61,676 bases of DNA from Solirubrobacterales bacterium (GTDB taxonomy: Bacteria > Actinomycetota > Thermoleophilia > Solirubrobacterales > 70-9), in assembly GCA_009379895.1 (NCBI GenBank), contig WHSW01000001.1:15064-76739 (forward strand), read 5' to 3'. Both the position numbers and the translations under genes were made by a program. The stretch's first letter is position 1; every line of letters starts with the position of its first letter. A model generated the notes under the pieces. It was given only the letters and a program-made list of their open reading frames with translations, searched no databases and was not told the DNA's origin. Shown here piece after piece: positions 33,708-42,018 of the stretch.

Positions 33708-34109
33708 TTGCCGATCGCCGCTGATTACCCATTCCTCGACGTCGTCGGGACGATCATCGTCTTCTTTGCCTGGATCGCCTGGTTCTGGGCGGTGGTCACC
33801 GTCCTCGGCGACGTCTTCCGACGTCACGACATCTCCGGCTGGGGCAAGGCTGCGTGGGTCCTGCTGGTGATCGTCGTGCCGTTCGTCGGCGTCCTGATCT
33901 ACCTCGGCGCCGAGGGCAGGCACATGGCCGAGCGCAGCGCCGAGCAGGCACGAGCTCAGAAGGCGGACTTCGACGCATACGTTCGTGACGCTGCCGGGGG
34001 CGGCGGAGGTGCCACCGCCGAGATCGCGCAGGCGAAGCAGCTGCTCGACGACGGGGCGATCGACCAGGCGGAGTTCGAGCGGCTCAAGCAGAAGGCGCTG
34101 GGCGGTTAG
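33708..34109 (+). CDS. PLDc_N/SHOCT-domain membrane protein
   Basis: A 133-residue protein with two hydrophobic helices (about 12-34 and 48-66: TIIVFFAWIAWFWAVVTVLG, then AAWVLLVIVVPFVGVLIYLG), the N-terminal domain of phospholipase D-like anchors, but no catalytic domain. The last 30 residues (EIAQAKQLLDDGAIDQAEFERLKQKAL) form a SHOCT motif, a short C-terminal helix pair seen in many membrane stress proteins. The start is TTG 33708, chosen because AAGGGAAG lies 6-7 bases before it. An upstream frame is longer but basic and unconserved. Function is unknown. Confidence 0.78.
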   Translation: MPIAADYPFLDVVGTIIVFFAWIAWFWAVVTVLGDVFRRHDISGWGKAAWVLLVIVVPFVGVLIYLGAEGRHMAERSAEQARAQKADFDAYVRDAAGGGGGATAEIAQAKQLLDDGAIDQAEFERLKQKALGG

Positions 34110-34153
34110 CCCGGCCAGTCCGGCAGGCATAAGCCGTCGGCCACCGAGTGACC

Positions 34154-35242
34154 TCAGCCCCGCGTGGCGGCGAAGTGCTCGCTGACCAGCTCGCGGATCT
34201 CGTCCAGGTCCGGCCACTGCGTGGGGGGACCGTCCGGACGGCAGACGCGGCGCGGGTCGCCGGGCGGCAGCTCGGCGAGCAGATCGCGGTGCTCCGGCCG
34301 GCGCAGCTGCTCGGCGACGGTTCGGCGCGCCGTCTCGATCACCAGGTTGCGGTTTCTTGCGCTCATCAGGTTTCGGCTGATCACCCCGAGATCCTCGCCG
34401 ACGGGCTGGATCAGGACGGCCTCCGTCCCGCCGGCCCGCAGCTTCTTCGTCTCGCTCCCCAGGCGCCGGCCCGAGGCGCGCCGGAACGCGAGGGTGGGCC
34501 ATTCGCGGGGATCGAGGGCGCGGACGGGATGCAGGCTCGAGGTCGGGTTGAGGCAGATCACCAGGTCGAGCTCGTGGTCGCGCAGCAGGTCGAGGTTGGA
34601 GGTCGAGTAGATGCCGCCGTCGACGTAGCTGCGGCCTCCGATCGAGACCGGGTAGTAGAAGGCCGGGATCGCGCACGAGGCGGCGACCGCGTCGGGCAGA
34701 TCGGCGGGCGGGGCGTCGTCGCGGCCGAACGCCACCCGGCGACCGGTCGCGTAGTCGCACGCGATGACCCAGTGCGCGGGGTGACCGGACCAGCCGTTCG
34801 GCACGACGCTGCGGATGATCTCCTTGATCGGCTCGGTCGAGATCAGCCCCCGCGGCGCCCAGCCGCTCAGGGCGGTGGCCGGCGTGTAGCGGCGCGGCTC
34901 GCGCAGCGCACGCAGCGCCAGAGGCCACGAGCCGGGCCCGATTCGAGGCCAGGCCCGCTCGAGGCGAAAGCGCGCGCCGCCCGCGCGGTCGGCCTCTTGC
35001 TGGGGCCTGCCGCGGGCGTCGACGACGCCGTCGAAGGTCTCGCCGGCCGAGTGGGCGACCATGAACCAGGGTGGGGTCCCGGCGACGCACAGCGACGCGA
35101 TCACCGACCCCGCCGAGGTGCCGACGACGACGTCGGCGGTCGCGGGATCCCATCCGGTCTCGGACGCCAGCGCGTCCAGCCCACCGGTCAGCCAGGCGCC
35201 ACCCTGCACGCCACCGGCTCCGAGGACGAGCCCGACCCTCAC
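34154..35242 (-). CDS. Patatin-like phospholipase
   Basis: A 362-residue cytosolic or membrane-associated lipid acyl hydrolase. The oxyanion loop is VLGAGGVQGGAW (7-18), the nucleophile elbow VVGTSAGSV (Ser43) and the dyad Asp is in YVDGGIYST (D-G-G). These complete the Ser-Asp dyad of patatins. Patatin-like enzymes release fatty acids from phospholipids or acylglycerols. GTG 35242 is preceded after 7 bases by TAACGT (35255-35250), suggesting a leaderless transcript. The stop is 45 bases from the SHOCT gene's stop. Confidence 0.9.
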   Translation of the reverse strand: MRVGLVLGAGGVQGGAWLTGGLDALASETGWDPATADVVVGTSAGSVIASLCVAGTPPWFMVAHSAGETFDGVVDARGRPQQEADRAGGARFRLERAWPRIGPGSWPLALRALREPRRYTPATALSGWAPRGLISTEPIKEIIRSVVPNGWSGHPAHWVIACDYATGRRVAFGRDDAPPADLPDAVAASCAIPAFYYPVSIGGRSYVDGGIYSTSNLDLLRDHELDLVICLNPTSSLHPVRALDPREWPTLAFRRASGRRLGSETKKLRAGGTEAVLIQPVGEDLGVISRNLMSARNRNLVIETARRTVAEQLRRPEHRDLLAELPPGDPRRVCRPDGPPTQWPDLDEIRELVSEHFAATRG

Positions 35243-35252
35243 CCCCGAGACG

Positions 35253-36074
35253 TTACCCGGGGCGTCGGAGCCGTCCGCGCCCCCGCGCCTCTGCGCCCGC
35301 GCGACTGACGATCACGAACGCGATCGTGCCCGCCGCCAGCGCGGCCGCGGTCAGCCCGTAGGCGAAATCGGCGTCCTCGCCCGCGAGCAGCAGGCCGCCG
35401 AGCACGGGCCCGATCGCGTAGCCGCCCGCGTAGAGAAGGTTCTGGACCCCGTAGGCCAGCCCGCGCTCGCGCTCACCGAAGGCCTCGTCGAGCCACGGGA
35501 CCGCGGCAGAGAAGGCGAGGCTGAAGCCGGCGCCGTAGACGGCCAGGGCGACCGCCGTCCCCCCGACTCCGGGCAGCACCGCGAGCAGCAGGACCGAGAG
35601 CGCGCTCAGGACGAGCCCCGCGACCGCGGGTCCGAGGCGGCCACGCCGATCGCCCCAGCGGCCGCCGAGCGGCGCGAGCACGGCGTCGACCGCGATCGAG
35701 GCGGCGAACAGGAGTCCGATCGCCGAGCTCGAGAGGCCCAGGCGGGCGTCGAGGTCCAGCGGGGCGACCACCTCGATCAGGCCGAGCACGCAGGCGCTGG
35801 CGAGGATGATGGCCGCCGCCCAGGCACCGATGCCCGACCGCGTGGAGCGAACGATCGCCGGCAGCGCCGGCACGGAGCGCCCGGCCCGCGGCGCCTCGCG
35901 CGGCAGCACCACGAGGGTGGCGACGAGCAGCGCGAGCGCGATCCCGCCGAAGATCAGAAACGGAGCCTCGAACGAGAGCAGGTCGGCGGTCACCCCGCCG
36001 AGCGCCGGCCCGGCGATCGAGCCCGCGCCGGTCGCCCCGAGCGCCAGGCCGAGCGAGCCCCCGCATCGAGCGCG
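35253..36074 (-). pseudogene. C-terminal half of an MFS transporter, lacking the N-terminal helices
   Basis: About 270 codons that read GATGAGSIAGPALGG (the motif at the end of MFS helix 5), then PFLIFGGIAL and a second six-helix bundle to the end (GLIEVVAPLDL, DRRGRLGPAVAG, AYGVQNLLYAGGYAIGPVLGG). The first four or five helices, normally about 130-150 residues, are absent. The frame continues directly from the TAG stop of the TMEM175 gene without a start codon before GTG 35993. A deletion that fused the two regions, or an assembly error, is likely. A six-helix half-transporter starting at 35993 is conceivable but unlikely to work alone. Confidence 0.7.
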
Positions 36075-36746
36075 CTACGCCTCGACCGTGGCGCCGCGGG
36101 CCCGCGCCGTGAGGCGACCGACCACCGGACCGATGACGGCCAGCGAGAGCCAGACGAGCCGCGCGGCTCCCGGTGAGGCGAGCGCCGCGACCGGCACGGA
36201 GGCGAGGAAGACCGCCGCGGGGGTGAGGATGTCGACGAAGTCCGCCCGCAGCTGGCGGCGGCTGGGGCGCGACGCCAGCAGGCCGCGGCGGACGGCCATC
36301 GCGTAGATCAGCGCGTAGCACGCGGTGGCGGCGGCGACGTTGACGGCCATCAGGATCGTGGGCAGGGCGAGGTCCTCGACCGCGGGATCGCCGACCGACG
36401 CGGTCGTGAACGGAAGCAGCACGATGGCTGCGATCAACCCGAGGTTGGCGACGATCACCGGAACGTCGAGCGCGGTGAACGAGCCGATCAGCCGGTGGTG
36501 GGCGAGCCAGTAGCTCGCGATCACGATGAACGCGATCACGAAGGCGCCGAACTGCTGGCCGACGGCGTCGGCCAGCGTTGCCACGTTCCGCCAGGCCTCG
36601 GCCGGGTCGTCGATGTCGAGCGTGGTGACGAGCAGCGTCAGGGCGAGCGCGAAGGTGGCGTCGACGAACGCGATCGCGCGATCGAACTCGGCTCCGTCGC
36701 GGGCGTAGCGCGGGCGATTGGGTTTGTTGAGCGAGCCGTCCGCCAG
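36075..36746 (-). CDS. TMEM175-family (DUF1211) ion-channel-like membrane protein, start uncertain
   Basis: About 223 residues with six hydrophobic helices, the first containing the family motif as RAIAFVDATFALALTLLVTTL (canonical F-S-D-G-V-F-A-I-x-x-T-L-L-V). Bacterial TMEM175 proteins form potassium-selective channels as tetramers. No ATG, GTG or TTG occurs between the upstream gene's stop and this motif. A CTG at 36746, nine bases after a TACGGT box (36761-36756), is the best candidate start. The stop is immediately followed in frame by the truncated MFS gene. Confidence 0.72.
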   Translation of the reverse strand: MADGSLNKPNRPRYARDGAEFDRAIAFVDATFALALTLLVTTLDIDDPAEAWRNVATLADAVGQQFGAFVIAFIVIASYWLAHHRLIGSFTALDVPVIVANLGLIAAIVLLPFTTASVGDPAVEDLALPTILMAVNVAAATACYALIYAMAVRRGLLASRPSRRQLRADFVDILTPAAVFLASVPVAALASPGAARLVWLSLAVIGPVVGRLTARARGATVEA

Positions 36747-36841
36747 TCCGCGGCAACCGTATTGGCCGCCGCGGACGGCGAGGGGCTGCCGGCACGCGGC
36801 GCCGAGCCGCTCGCGCTCGGCCCCATTCGGCAGCGCCCGCG

Positions 36842-38416
36842 CTAGCCGGCCCGCTCCGCCTCGCGCAGCTCGATCCGGCGGATCTTGCCGGTCAGGGTCT
36901 TGGGCAGCTCGTCGGTGAACTCGATCCGCCGCGGGTAGGCGTAGGCGGACAGCCGCTCGCGCACGAAGCCCTTGATCTCGTCGGCGAGCTCGTCGGAGGG
37001 CTCGGCGCCCTCGGCGAGGACGATGAACGCCTTGACCACGTTGCCCCGCACCTCGTCGGGCGAGGCGACAGCCGCGGCCTCGCGCACCGCCGGGTGCTCG
37101 ATGCAGGCCGACTCGACCTCGAACGGGCCGATCCGGTAGCCGGCCGCGATGATCACGTCGTCGGCGCGCCCGGCGTACCAGTAGTAGCCGTCGGGATCCT
37201 CGCTGGCGGCGTCCTTGCTGTGAAACCACTCGCCGCCGAAGGCCTCCTCGCCGGCCTCCGGCTGGTTCCAGTAGCCGAGCGGGTAATGCGGGTTCGAGCG
37301 CGCCCGCAGGCAGATCTCGCCGCGCTCCCCCGCCGCGACCGGCCGCTCGTCCTCGTCGAGGATCGCCACGTCCCAGCCGGGCATCGGCCGTCCCATCGAC
37401 CCCTCGCGCACCTCCATGAACGGGTAGTTCCCGCACAGCGGATAGGACTCGGTCAGCCCGTAGTAGTCGAGCACCGTGACCCCGTACTGGTCGCGAAACC
37501 AGCGGATCGCCTCGGGGTTGAGCGGCTCGCCCGCGCTGCACACGATCCGCAGCTCCTGCGGGTAGCGCCGTCCGGCATCCTCGACCGCCATCATCGCCCG
37601 CATCGCGGTCGGGGTCGTGAACACGTTGGTGACCCGGTGGCGGGAGAGGAAGTCGAGCTGCTCGGCGGGATCGAAGCCGCCCTCGCGCTGGTAGACGCAC
37701 TGGGTGGCACCGAGGCGCCACGGGCCCAGCAGCGGCGCGATGCCGGCGGCCCAGGCCCATTCGCCCATCCCGTGGAAGCGCTCGGAATCGCGGATCTCGT
37801 GGCAGTAGACGAACTCCTCGTGGGCGAGGACGTAGCGGTGGGCGTGGACGATGCCCTTCGCCGCGCCGGTCGTGCCCGAGGTGTAGTAGAGCTGCGCGGG
37901 GTCGTCGGCCGCCGTGTCCTCGCAGATGTGGTCGGCCGGCCGGCCGGCGAGCAGAGCGTCGTCGACGACCAGCAGCGCGTCGACCAGCGAGGCGTCGAAG
38001 CGCCGTGCGTTGGCGGCGTCGGTGACCAGCACCTTCGGGGTCGAGTCGGTGAGCCGGTGGCGGATTCCCTCGTCGCCGTAGAGGACCGACATCGAGAGCA
38101 GGATCGCGCCCAGCTTCCAGGTGCCGAAGAAGATCGCGGCCGCCTCGGGCGTGGGGGGCAGGACGACGGCTACCCGATCGCCCCGCTCGATCCCCTGCTC
38201 GCGCAGCATGTGCGCCGCTCGGTTGGAGAGGTCCTGAAGCTCCCCCCAGTCGAGCTCGCGGCTCGCCCCGTCATGGCGCTCCCAGACCATCGCCGGCTTG
38301 GCGCGCGGGTGCTTGTCGCAGACGTCGGCGGCGATGTTGTAGCGGTCGGGGACGCGCCACTCGTGCTCCGAGCGCGCCTGCTCGTAGGACTCGATCCGCA
38401 GATCCTCGGTGGTCAT
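36842..38416 (-). CDS. Acyl-CoA synthetase (AMP-forming, acetyl/medium-chain type)
   Basis: A 524-residue adenylating enzyme. It shows the P-loop-like LYYTSGTTGAAKGIVHAH (A3), DYYGLTES (A5), a GYRIGPFEVESACIEHP hinge region (A8) and the catalytic Lys in PKTLTGKIRRIEL (A10). It activates a carboxylic acid with ATP and joins it to CoA; the sequence resembles medium-chain/benzoate-type ligases more than acetate-specific ones, which needs a pocket comparison. Start ATG 38416 has GGAAGGAGAG upstream; a TAACGT box (38450-38445) gives a leader of about 30 bases. The longer open frame upstream is antisense noise. Confidence 0.9.
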   Translation of the reverse strand: MTTEDLRIESYEQARSEHEWRVPDRYNIAADVCDKHPRAKPAMVWERHDGASRELDWGELQDLSNRAAHMLREQGIERGDRVAVVLPPTPEAAAIFFGTWKLGAILLSMSVLYGDEGIRHRLTDSTPKVLVTDAANARRFDASLVDALLVVDDALLAGRPADHICEDTAADDPAQLYYTSGTTGAAKGIVHAHRYVLAHEEFVYCHEIRDSERFHGMGEWAWAAGIAPLLGPWRLGATQCVYQREGGFDPAEQLDFLSRHRVTNVFTTPTAMRAMMAVEDAGRRYPQELRIVCSAGEPLNPEAIRWFRDQYGVTVLDYYGLTESYPLCGNYPFMEVREGSMGRPMPGWDVAILDEDERPVAAGERGEICLRARSNPHYPLGYWNQPEAGEEAFGGEWFHSKDAASEDPDGYYWYAGRADDVIIAAGYRIGPFEVESACIEHPAVREAAAVASPDEVRGNVVKAFIVLAEGAEPSDELADEIKGFVRERLSAYAYPRRIEFTDELPKTLTGKIRRIELREAERAG

Positions 38417-38595
38417 CGACTCTCCTTCCCGCGACGTCGCACGGACGTTACCCGGCCGCGCTCGACGCCAAGCGGACCCGCCCTGAGGCGGCCGCACCGC
38501 TCCACGCGCCGGCGCGCCCTGATGCGGTGCGCCGCCGCGGGCGCCCCCGGGGCCACCGCCGCGAGCACCCCCGACGGTGGGGCGAATCAGCCGTC

Positions 38596-38637
38596 GCTGA
38601 AGGCTTTGTCGGGTATGGAGTGCCCAATCCCTCAGCC
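38596..38637. repeat. Left 42-base hairpin direct repeat flanking the AbiEi/DUF559 gene
   Basis: It begins GCTGAAGGCTTTGTCG and ends CCCAATCCCTCAGCC. It is identical at 35 of 42 positions to the repeat at 39576-39617. The ends are complementary (GCTGAAGG against CCCTCAGC, one mismatch), so it can fold as a hairpin. The ATG of the gene (38615) lies inside it. Confidence 0.8.
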
Positions 38638-39580
38638 GTTGGCCCGTGAGCTGTGGGCGCTTGCGGCGCTGCAGCACGGCGTCGTGACCAGGCAGCAGCT
38701 GCTCGAGCTCGGCTTCAGCTCGCAGGCGATCAAGCGCCGGATCGCCAACGGGCGCCTGCACCCGATCTGGCGGGGCGTTTACGCCGTCGGCCGACCCCGG
38801 CTGACCCGCCACGGCCGCTGGCTCGCCGCCGTGCTCAGCTGCGGGCCCGACGCCGTGCTCAGCCACGAGAGCGCCGCGGCGCTGTGGGGCATCCGCGCCG
38901 GGTGGCGACTCGAGGGCGGGCGGTCCGAAGCGGCGCCGAGGTGGCCGCACGGCGCCGCGGTCGACGTCTCCGTGCCCGCCCACGTGGATCGACGTCGCCC
39001 CGGCATTCGAGTGCATCGTCGGGTGGCCCTGGGACCCGGGCTGGTCGGTCGCCGCGATGGCATCCCGGTCACGACGCCCGCCCTCACGCTCGTGGATCTG
39101 GCCACCCGCCTTCCGCGCGATCAGCTGGAGGCGGCGGTCAACGAGGCGGACCGGCGGGACCTGATCGACCCCGAAAGGCTGCGTTCGGTGCTCGACGAGA
39201 TGCCGCGCTGGCCCGGCGCCCGAGCGCTACGCGAGATGCTCGACCGCCGCACGTTCACGCTCACCGACTCACAGCTCGAACGACACTTCCTGCCCATCGC
39301 CCGTGCGGCGGGCCTTCCCCCACCGCGGACGGGCGAGCGGGTGAACGGGTTCAAGGTCGACTTTCACTGGCCCGAGCTGGGACTCGTCGTCGAGACCGAC
39401 GGCCTGCGCTATCACCGGACCCCGGCCGAGCAGGCCCGGGACCGGCTGCGCGACCAAGCGCACACCGCGGCCGGGCTGACCCAGTTGCGCTTCACGCACG
39501 CGCAGGTCCGCTTCGAGCCGGCGCACGTCCGGGCCACGCTGGTCGCGACCGCGCGCCGCCTCCGCAACCGCGATCGCTGA
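38615..39580 (+). CDS. AbiEi-like antitoxin/DUF559 endonuclease-fold protein in a repeat-flanked cassette
   Basis: A 321-residue protein. Residues about 8-65 form a winged helix of the type IV antitoxin AbiEi kind (ARELWALAALQHGVVTRQQL, then RRIANGRLHPIWRGVYAVG). The last 110 residues have the DUF559/VSR-like nuclease pattern: HFLPIARAAGLPPP, FKVDFHWPELGLVVETDGLRYHRTPAEQ (with the D-x-[18]-E-x-D core) and DRLRDQAHTAAGLTQLRFT. No partner toxin is adjacent. The ATG is inside the left 42-base repeat and the TGA opens the right one, so the gene exactly fills the space between them. Such solitary genes are common in actinobacteria; their function (defence, mobility or gene control) is not established. 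Confidence 0.8.
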   Translation: MECPIPQPLARELWALAALQHGVVTRQQLLELGFSSQAIKRRIANGRLHPIWRGVYAVGRPRLTRHGRWLAAVLSCGPDAVLSHESAAALWGIRAGWRLEGGRSEAAPRWPHGAAVDVSVPAHVDRRRPGIRVHRRVALGPGLVGRRDGIPVTTPALTLVDLATRLPRDQLEAAVNEADRRDLIDPERLRSVLDEMPRWPGARALREMLDRRTFTLTDSQLERHFLPIARAAGLPPPRTGERVNGFKVDFHWPELGLVVETDGLRYHRTPAEQARDRLRDQAHTAAGLTQLRFTHAQVRFEPAHVRATLVATARRLRNRDR

Positions 39581-39617
39581 AGGGTTAGTCGCGTATGCCG
39601 TACCCAATCCTTCAGCC
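39576..39617. repeat. Right 42-base hairpin direct repeat flanking the AbiEi/DUF559 gene
   Basis: It begins GCTGAAGGGTTAGTCG and ends CCCAATCCTTCAGCC, with a perfect 8-bp terminal stem (GCTGAAGG/CCTTCAGC). It includes the stop codon of the gene. Its inner ATG would encode MPYPILQP, parallel to MECPIPQP in the left copy. Confidence 0.8.
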
Positions 39618-39670
39618 ATCGCCGCCCCGCCGGGCTCAGGCCGGCCCGAGGGCCGGGCGGGAAGGGCACC

Positions 39671-39684
39671 GGATACATTATTCA
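39671..39684. promoter_or_regulatory. ATAATGTA-type box (copy 1) upstream of the decarboxylase-fold gene
   Basis: GGATACATTATTCA, ending 6 bases before ATG 39690. It is identical over 14 bases to the box at 43313-43326. The core TACATTAT (ATAATGTA on the other strand) recurs at 48655 and 55566. Confidence 0.6.
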
Positions 39685-39689
39685 GAGAG

Positions 39690-40484
39690 ATGCTGAGAGG
39701 CTATTCAGCGCCGCGATCCCCGGAGGGCCGCTCGAGCCTCGTCCCGGCTCCGCCCTGGCACTACGTGGGCACGATGCTGGTCGTCGAGTACTGGGCCGAG
39801 CCCGCCGCCGCGGCCGCCGTCTTGCCGCCGCCGCTCGAGCCGCACCCCGACGGCGGTCGGGCCGCCGCGATGTTCATCGACTGGCAGTCGTGCACCGACG
39901 GGCGCGACCAGCTCCTCGACCCGTCCCGCGCGCAGTACAAGGAGTTCTTCGTCACCGTCAACGCGCTCCACGGCGGCGAGGAGGTCGCCTACTGCCCCTA
40001 CATCTGGGTCGATCGCGACTTCGCCCTCGCGCGGGGCTGGATCCAGGGCTTTCCGAAGAAGCTCGGCTCGATCTGGATCACGCGCAGCTTCGGCCTCGAG
40101 ACGCGGGCCGACCCCGGTGTCGGCCCCGGCTCCGCCTACGGCGGCACCTGCGCCGCCTATGAGCGCCGGCTCGCGCAGGCGACGGTGACGCTCGAGCGCC
40201 GCAGCCAATCCGGCCCGACCCACAACGACCCTCCGATCGTCAACGTGCGCCACTTCCCGCGCCTGACCAAGGGACAGCACGACGACCCCGCCGTGCACGA
40301 GCTCGTCCGCTCGCGCGCCTACGACCGCAGCGCCTCGGAGATCTGGGAGGGGGCCGCGACCCTCGAGCTCTTCGACGCGCCCGGCGAGGAGGTCGCCGCG
40401 CTCGCCCCGGCCCGGCTCGGCAAGGGCTATCGCTTCACGATCGGCTACTCGGTCGACGACCTCGAGACGCTCGCCGAGCTGTGA
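39690..40484 (+). CDS. Acetoacetate decarboxylase-family protein
   Basis: A 264-residue protein of the ADC superfamily. The Schiff-base lysine region is intact as WIQGFPKKLGSIW (Lys123/Lys124), with the preceding Glu/Arg-rich strand VAYCPYIWVDRDFALARG. True ADC removes CO2 from acetoacetate, but many actinobacterial homologues catalyse aldol, hydration or decarboxylation steps on other keto acids. Start ATG 39690 has an AGAGAG leader and directly follows an ATAATGTA box. An aldehyde dehydrogenase lies 55 bases downstream on the same strand. The location suggests a role late in a ring-cleavage or side-chain pathway. Confidence 0.85.
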   Translation: MLRGYSAPRSPEGRSSLVPAPPWHYVGTMLVVEYWAEPAAAAAVLPPPLEPHPDGGRAAAMFIDWQSCTDGRDQLLDPSRAQYKEFFVTVNALHGGEEVAYCPYIWVDRDFALARGWIQGFPKKLGSIWITRSFGLETRADPGVGPGSAYGGTCAAYERRLAQATVTLERRSQSGPTHNDPPIVNVRHFPRLTKGQHDDPAVHELVRSRAYDRSASEIWEGAATLELFDAPGEEVAALAPARLGKGYRFTIGYSVDDLETLAEL

Positions 40485-40539
40485 GACCGGAGCGCCCGCA
40501 AGGGAGCGGTGTCCGACGCGATGCGCGCGCCGAGGGCCC

Positions 40540-42006
40540 GTGACCGACTCCTTCGCCGAGGTCGCCGGGGTCCGGGTCTCGACCGACCACCTGATCGGCG
40601 GCGAACGGGTCCCCTCCGCCGAGCGCTTCGACGACCTGAGCCCGATCGACGGTCGCGTGCTCGCCCGGGTGTCCGCCGGGGGCGCCGACGAGGCCGACGC
40701 CGCGGTCCGCGCCGCCGCCGAGGCCTTCGCTGGCTGGGCCGAGCTCGGCCCCGAGGGCCGCCTGACCCATCTGCTGCGGCTCGCGGAGCTGATCGACGAC
40801 AACGTCGAGCGCCTGGCCGCGGTCGAGTGCGAGGACATGGCGATGCTGCTCGAGTCGCTGCGCGCGCGGGTGATCGCCCGCGGCGCGCGCAACTACCGCG
40901 CCTACGCCGAGCTCGCCGCCCAGCATGCCGAGCGCGCCTGGAGCTCGAACGGGACCGACAACCGCGTCGTGCGCATGCCCGCGGGGCCGGCGGTGGTGAT
41001 CACGCCGTGGAACGCCCCGTTCATGCTCTCGACCTGGAAGACGGCGCCGGCGCTCGCGGCCGGCTGCACGGTGGTCCTCAAGCCGGCTGAGTGGTCGCCC
41101 CTCTCCTGCTCGCTGCTCGCCGACCTGACGGTCGAGGCCGGCCTGCCGCCCGGCGTCTTCAACCTCGTCCAGGGGAGCGGCGAGGCCGCCGGCGCGGCGC
41201 TCGTCTCCCACCCCGGGGTGCGGCGGATCTCGTTTACCGGCTCGCCCGAGACGGCGCGCGCGATCGGCCGGGCCGCGGCCGAGAACCTGGTCCCGTTCAC
41301 CGGCGAGCTGGGCGGCAAGGGGCCGCTGCTGGTCTTCGCCGACGCCGACCTCGACGGCGCCGCCTCGCGCGCCGCGCAGATGTATGACGACGCGGGCCAG
41401 GTCTGTCTGGCGGGCACCCGGCTGCTGGTCGATGGCGAGGTCGTCGACGAGTTTCGCGAGCGCTTCGACGCGGCGGTCGACGCGCAGGTGCTCGGCGACC
41501 CGCGCGAGGCCGAGACGACGATCTCGCCGCTCATCCACCCCGACCACCTGGACCGCGTCGAGGGCTTCGTCGAGCGCGCCCGCGAGCGCGGCGACCGCAT
41601 CGTGCGTGGCGGGCGGCGGGCGGAGATCGGCGGGCTCTTCTACGAGCCGACCCTGATCGAGCCGGCCTCCAACGACTCCGAGATCGTCCAGCGCGAGGTC
41701 TTCGGCCCGGTCCTCACCCTGCAGACCTTCGCCGGCGAGGCAGGGGGCATCGAGCTCGCCAACTCGACCGCGTACGGGCTCTCGGCGGTGATCTGCACAC
41801 GCTCGGCCGCGCGCGCCGAGCGGGTCGGTCGCGCGGTGCGCGCCGGCACCACCTGGGTCAACGCCTTCCTGGTTCGCGACCTGACCGCCCCCTTCGGGGG
41901 CATGGGGATCAGCGGCATCGGGCGCGAGGGCGGCGATTACGCGCTCGACTTCTACTCCGACCTGAAGACGCTGCAGATCAAGCAGGGCTCGACACCGTTG
42001 GACTAA
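40540..42006 (+). CDS. NAD(P)-dependent aldehyde dehydrogenase (hydroxymuconic-semialdehyde-dehydrogenase-like)
   Basis: A 488-residue ALDH with ITPWNAPFMLSTWKTAPAL (substrate/cofactor region), FTGSPETARAIG (NAD binding), catalytic Glu256 in ELGGKGP and nucleophile Cys289 in AGQVCLAG. The G-G-K-G/N-P-L-L-V-F-A-D-A-D-L block and overall style resemble 2-hydroxymuconic- or 5-carboxymethyl-2-hydroxymuconic-semialdehyde dehydrogenases, which oxidise the product of extradiol ring cleavage. An extradiol-type dioxygenase and an FAH-family enzyme are encoded 3 kb away, which supports this reading. An amine-derived aldehyde is also possible. GTG 40540 has no strong Shine-Dalgarno sequence. Confidence 0.9.
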   Translation: MTDSFAEVAGVRVSTDHLIGGERVPSAERFDDLSPIDGRVLARVSAGGADEADAAVRAAAEAFAGWAELGPEGRLTHLLRLAELIDDNVERLAAVECEDMAMLLESLRARVIARGARNYRAYAELAAQHAERAWSSNGTDNRVVRMPAGPAVVITPWNAPFMLSTWKTAPALAAGCTVVLKPAEWSPLSCSLLADLTVEAGLPPGVFNLVQGSGEAAGAALVSHPGVRRISFTGSPETARAIGRAAAENLVPFTGELGGKGPLLVFADADLDGAASRAAQMYDDAGQVCLAGTRLLVDGEVVDEFRERFDAAVDAQVLGDPREAETTISPLIHPDHLDRVEGFVERARERGDRIVRGGRRAEIGGLFYEPTLIEPASNDSEIVQREVFGPVLTLQTFAGEAGGIELANSTAYGLSAVICTRSAARAERVGRAVRAGTTWVNAFLVRDLTAPFGGMGISGIGREGGDYALDFYSDLKTLQIKQGSTPLD

Positions 42007-42018
42007 CGTCGCGCGCTG

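Noticed and set aside
36842-39016. N-terminal extension of the acyl-CoA ligase upstream of 38416
   Set aside because: The extension is antisense to the AbiEi/DUF559 gene, has no similarity to ligases, and ATG 38416 has a good ribosome site.
39598-39700. Short frame starting in the right 42-base repeat (MPYPILQP...)
   Set aside because: It runs about 33 codons of Arg/Pro-rich sequence across the ATAATGTA box and into the next gene; it looks like a stump or chance frame rather than a protein.
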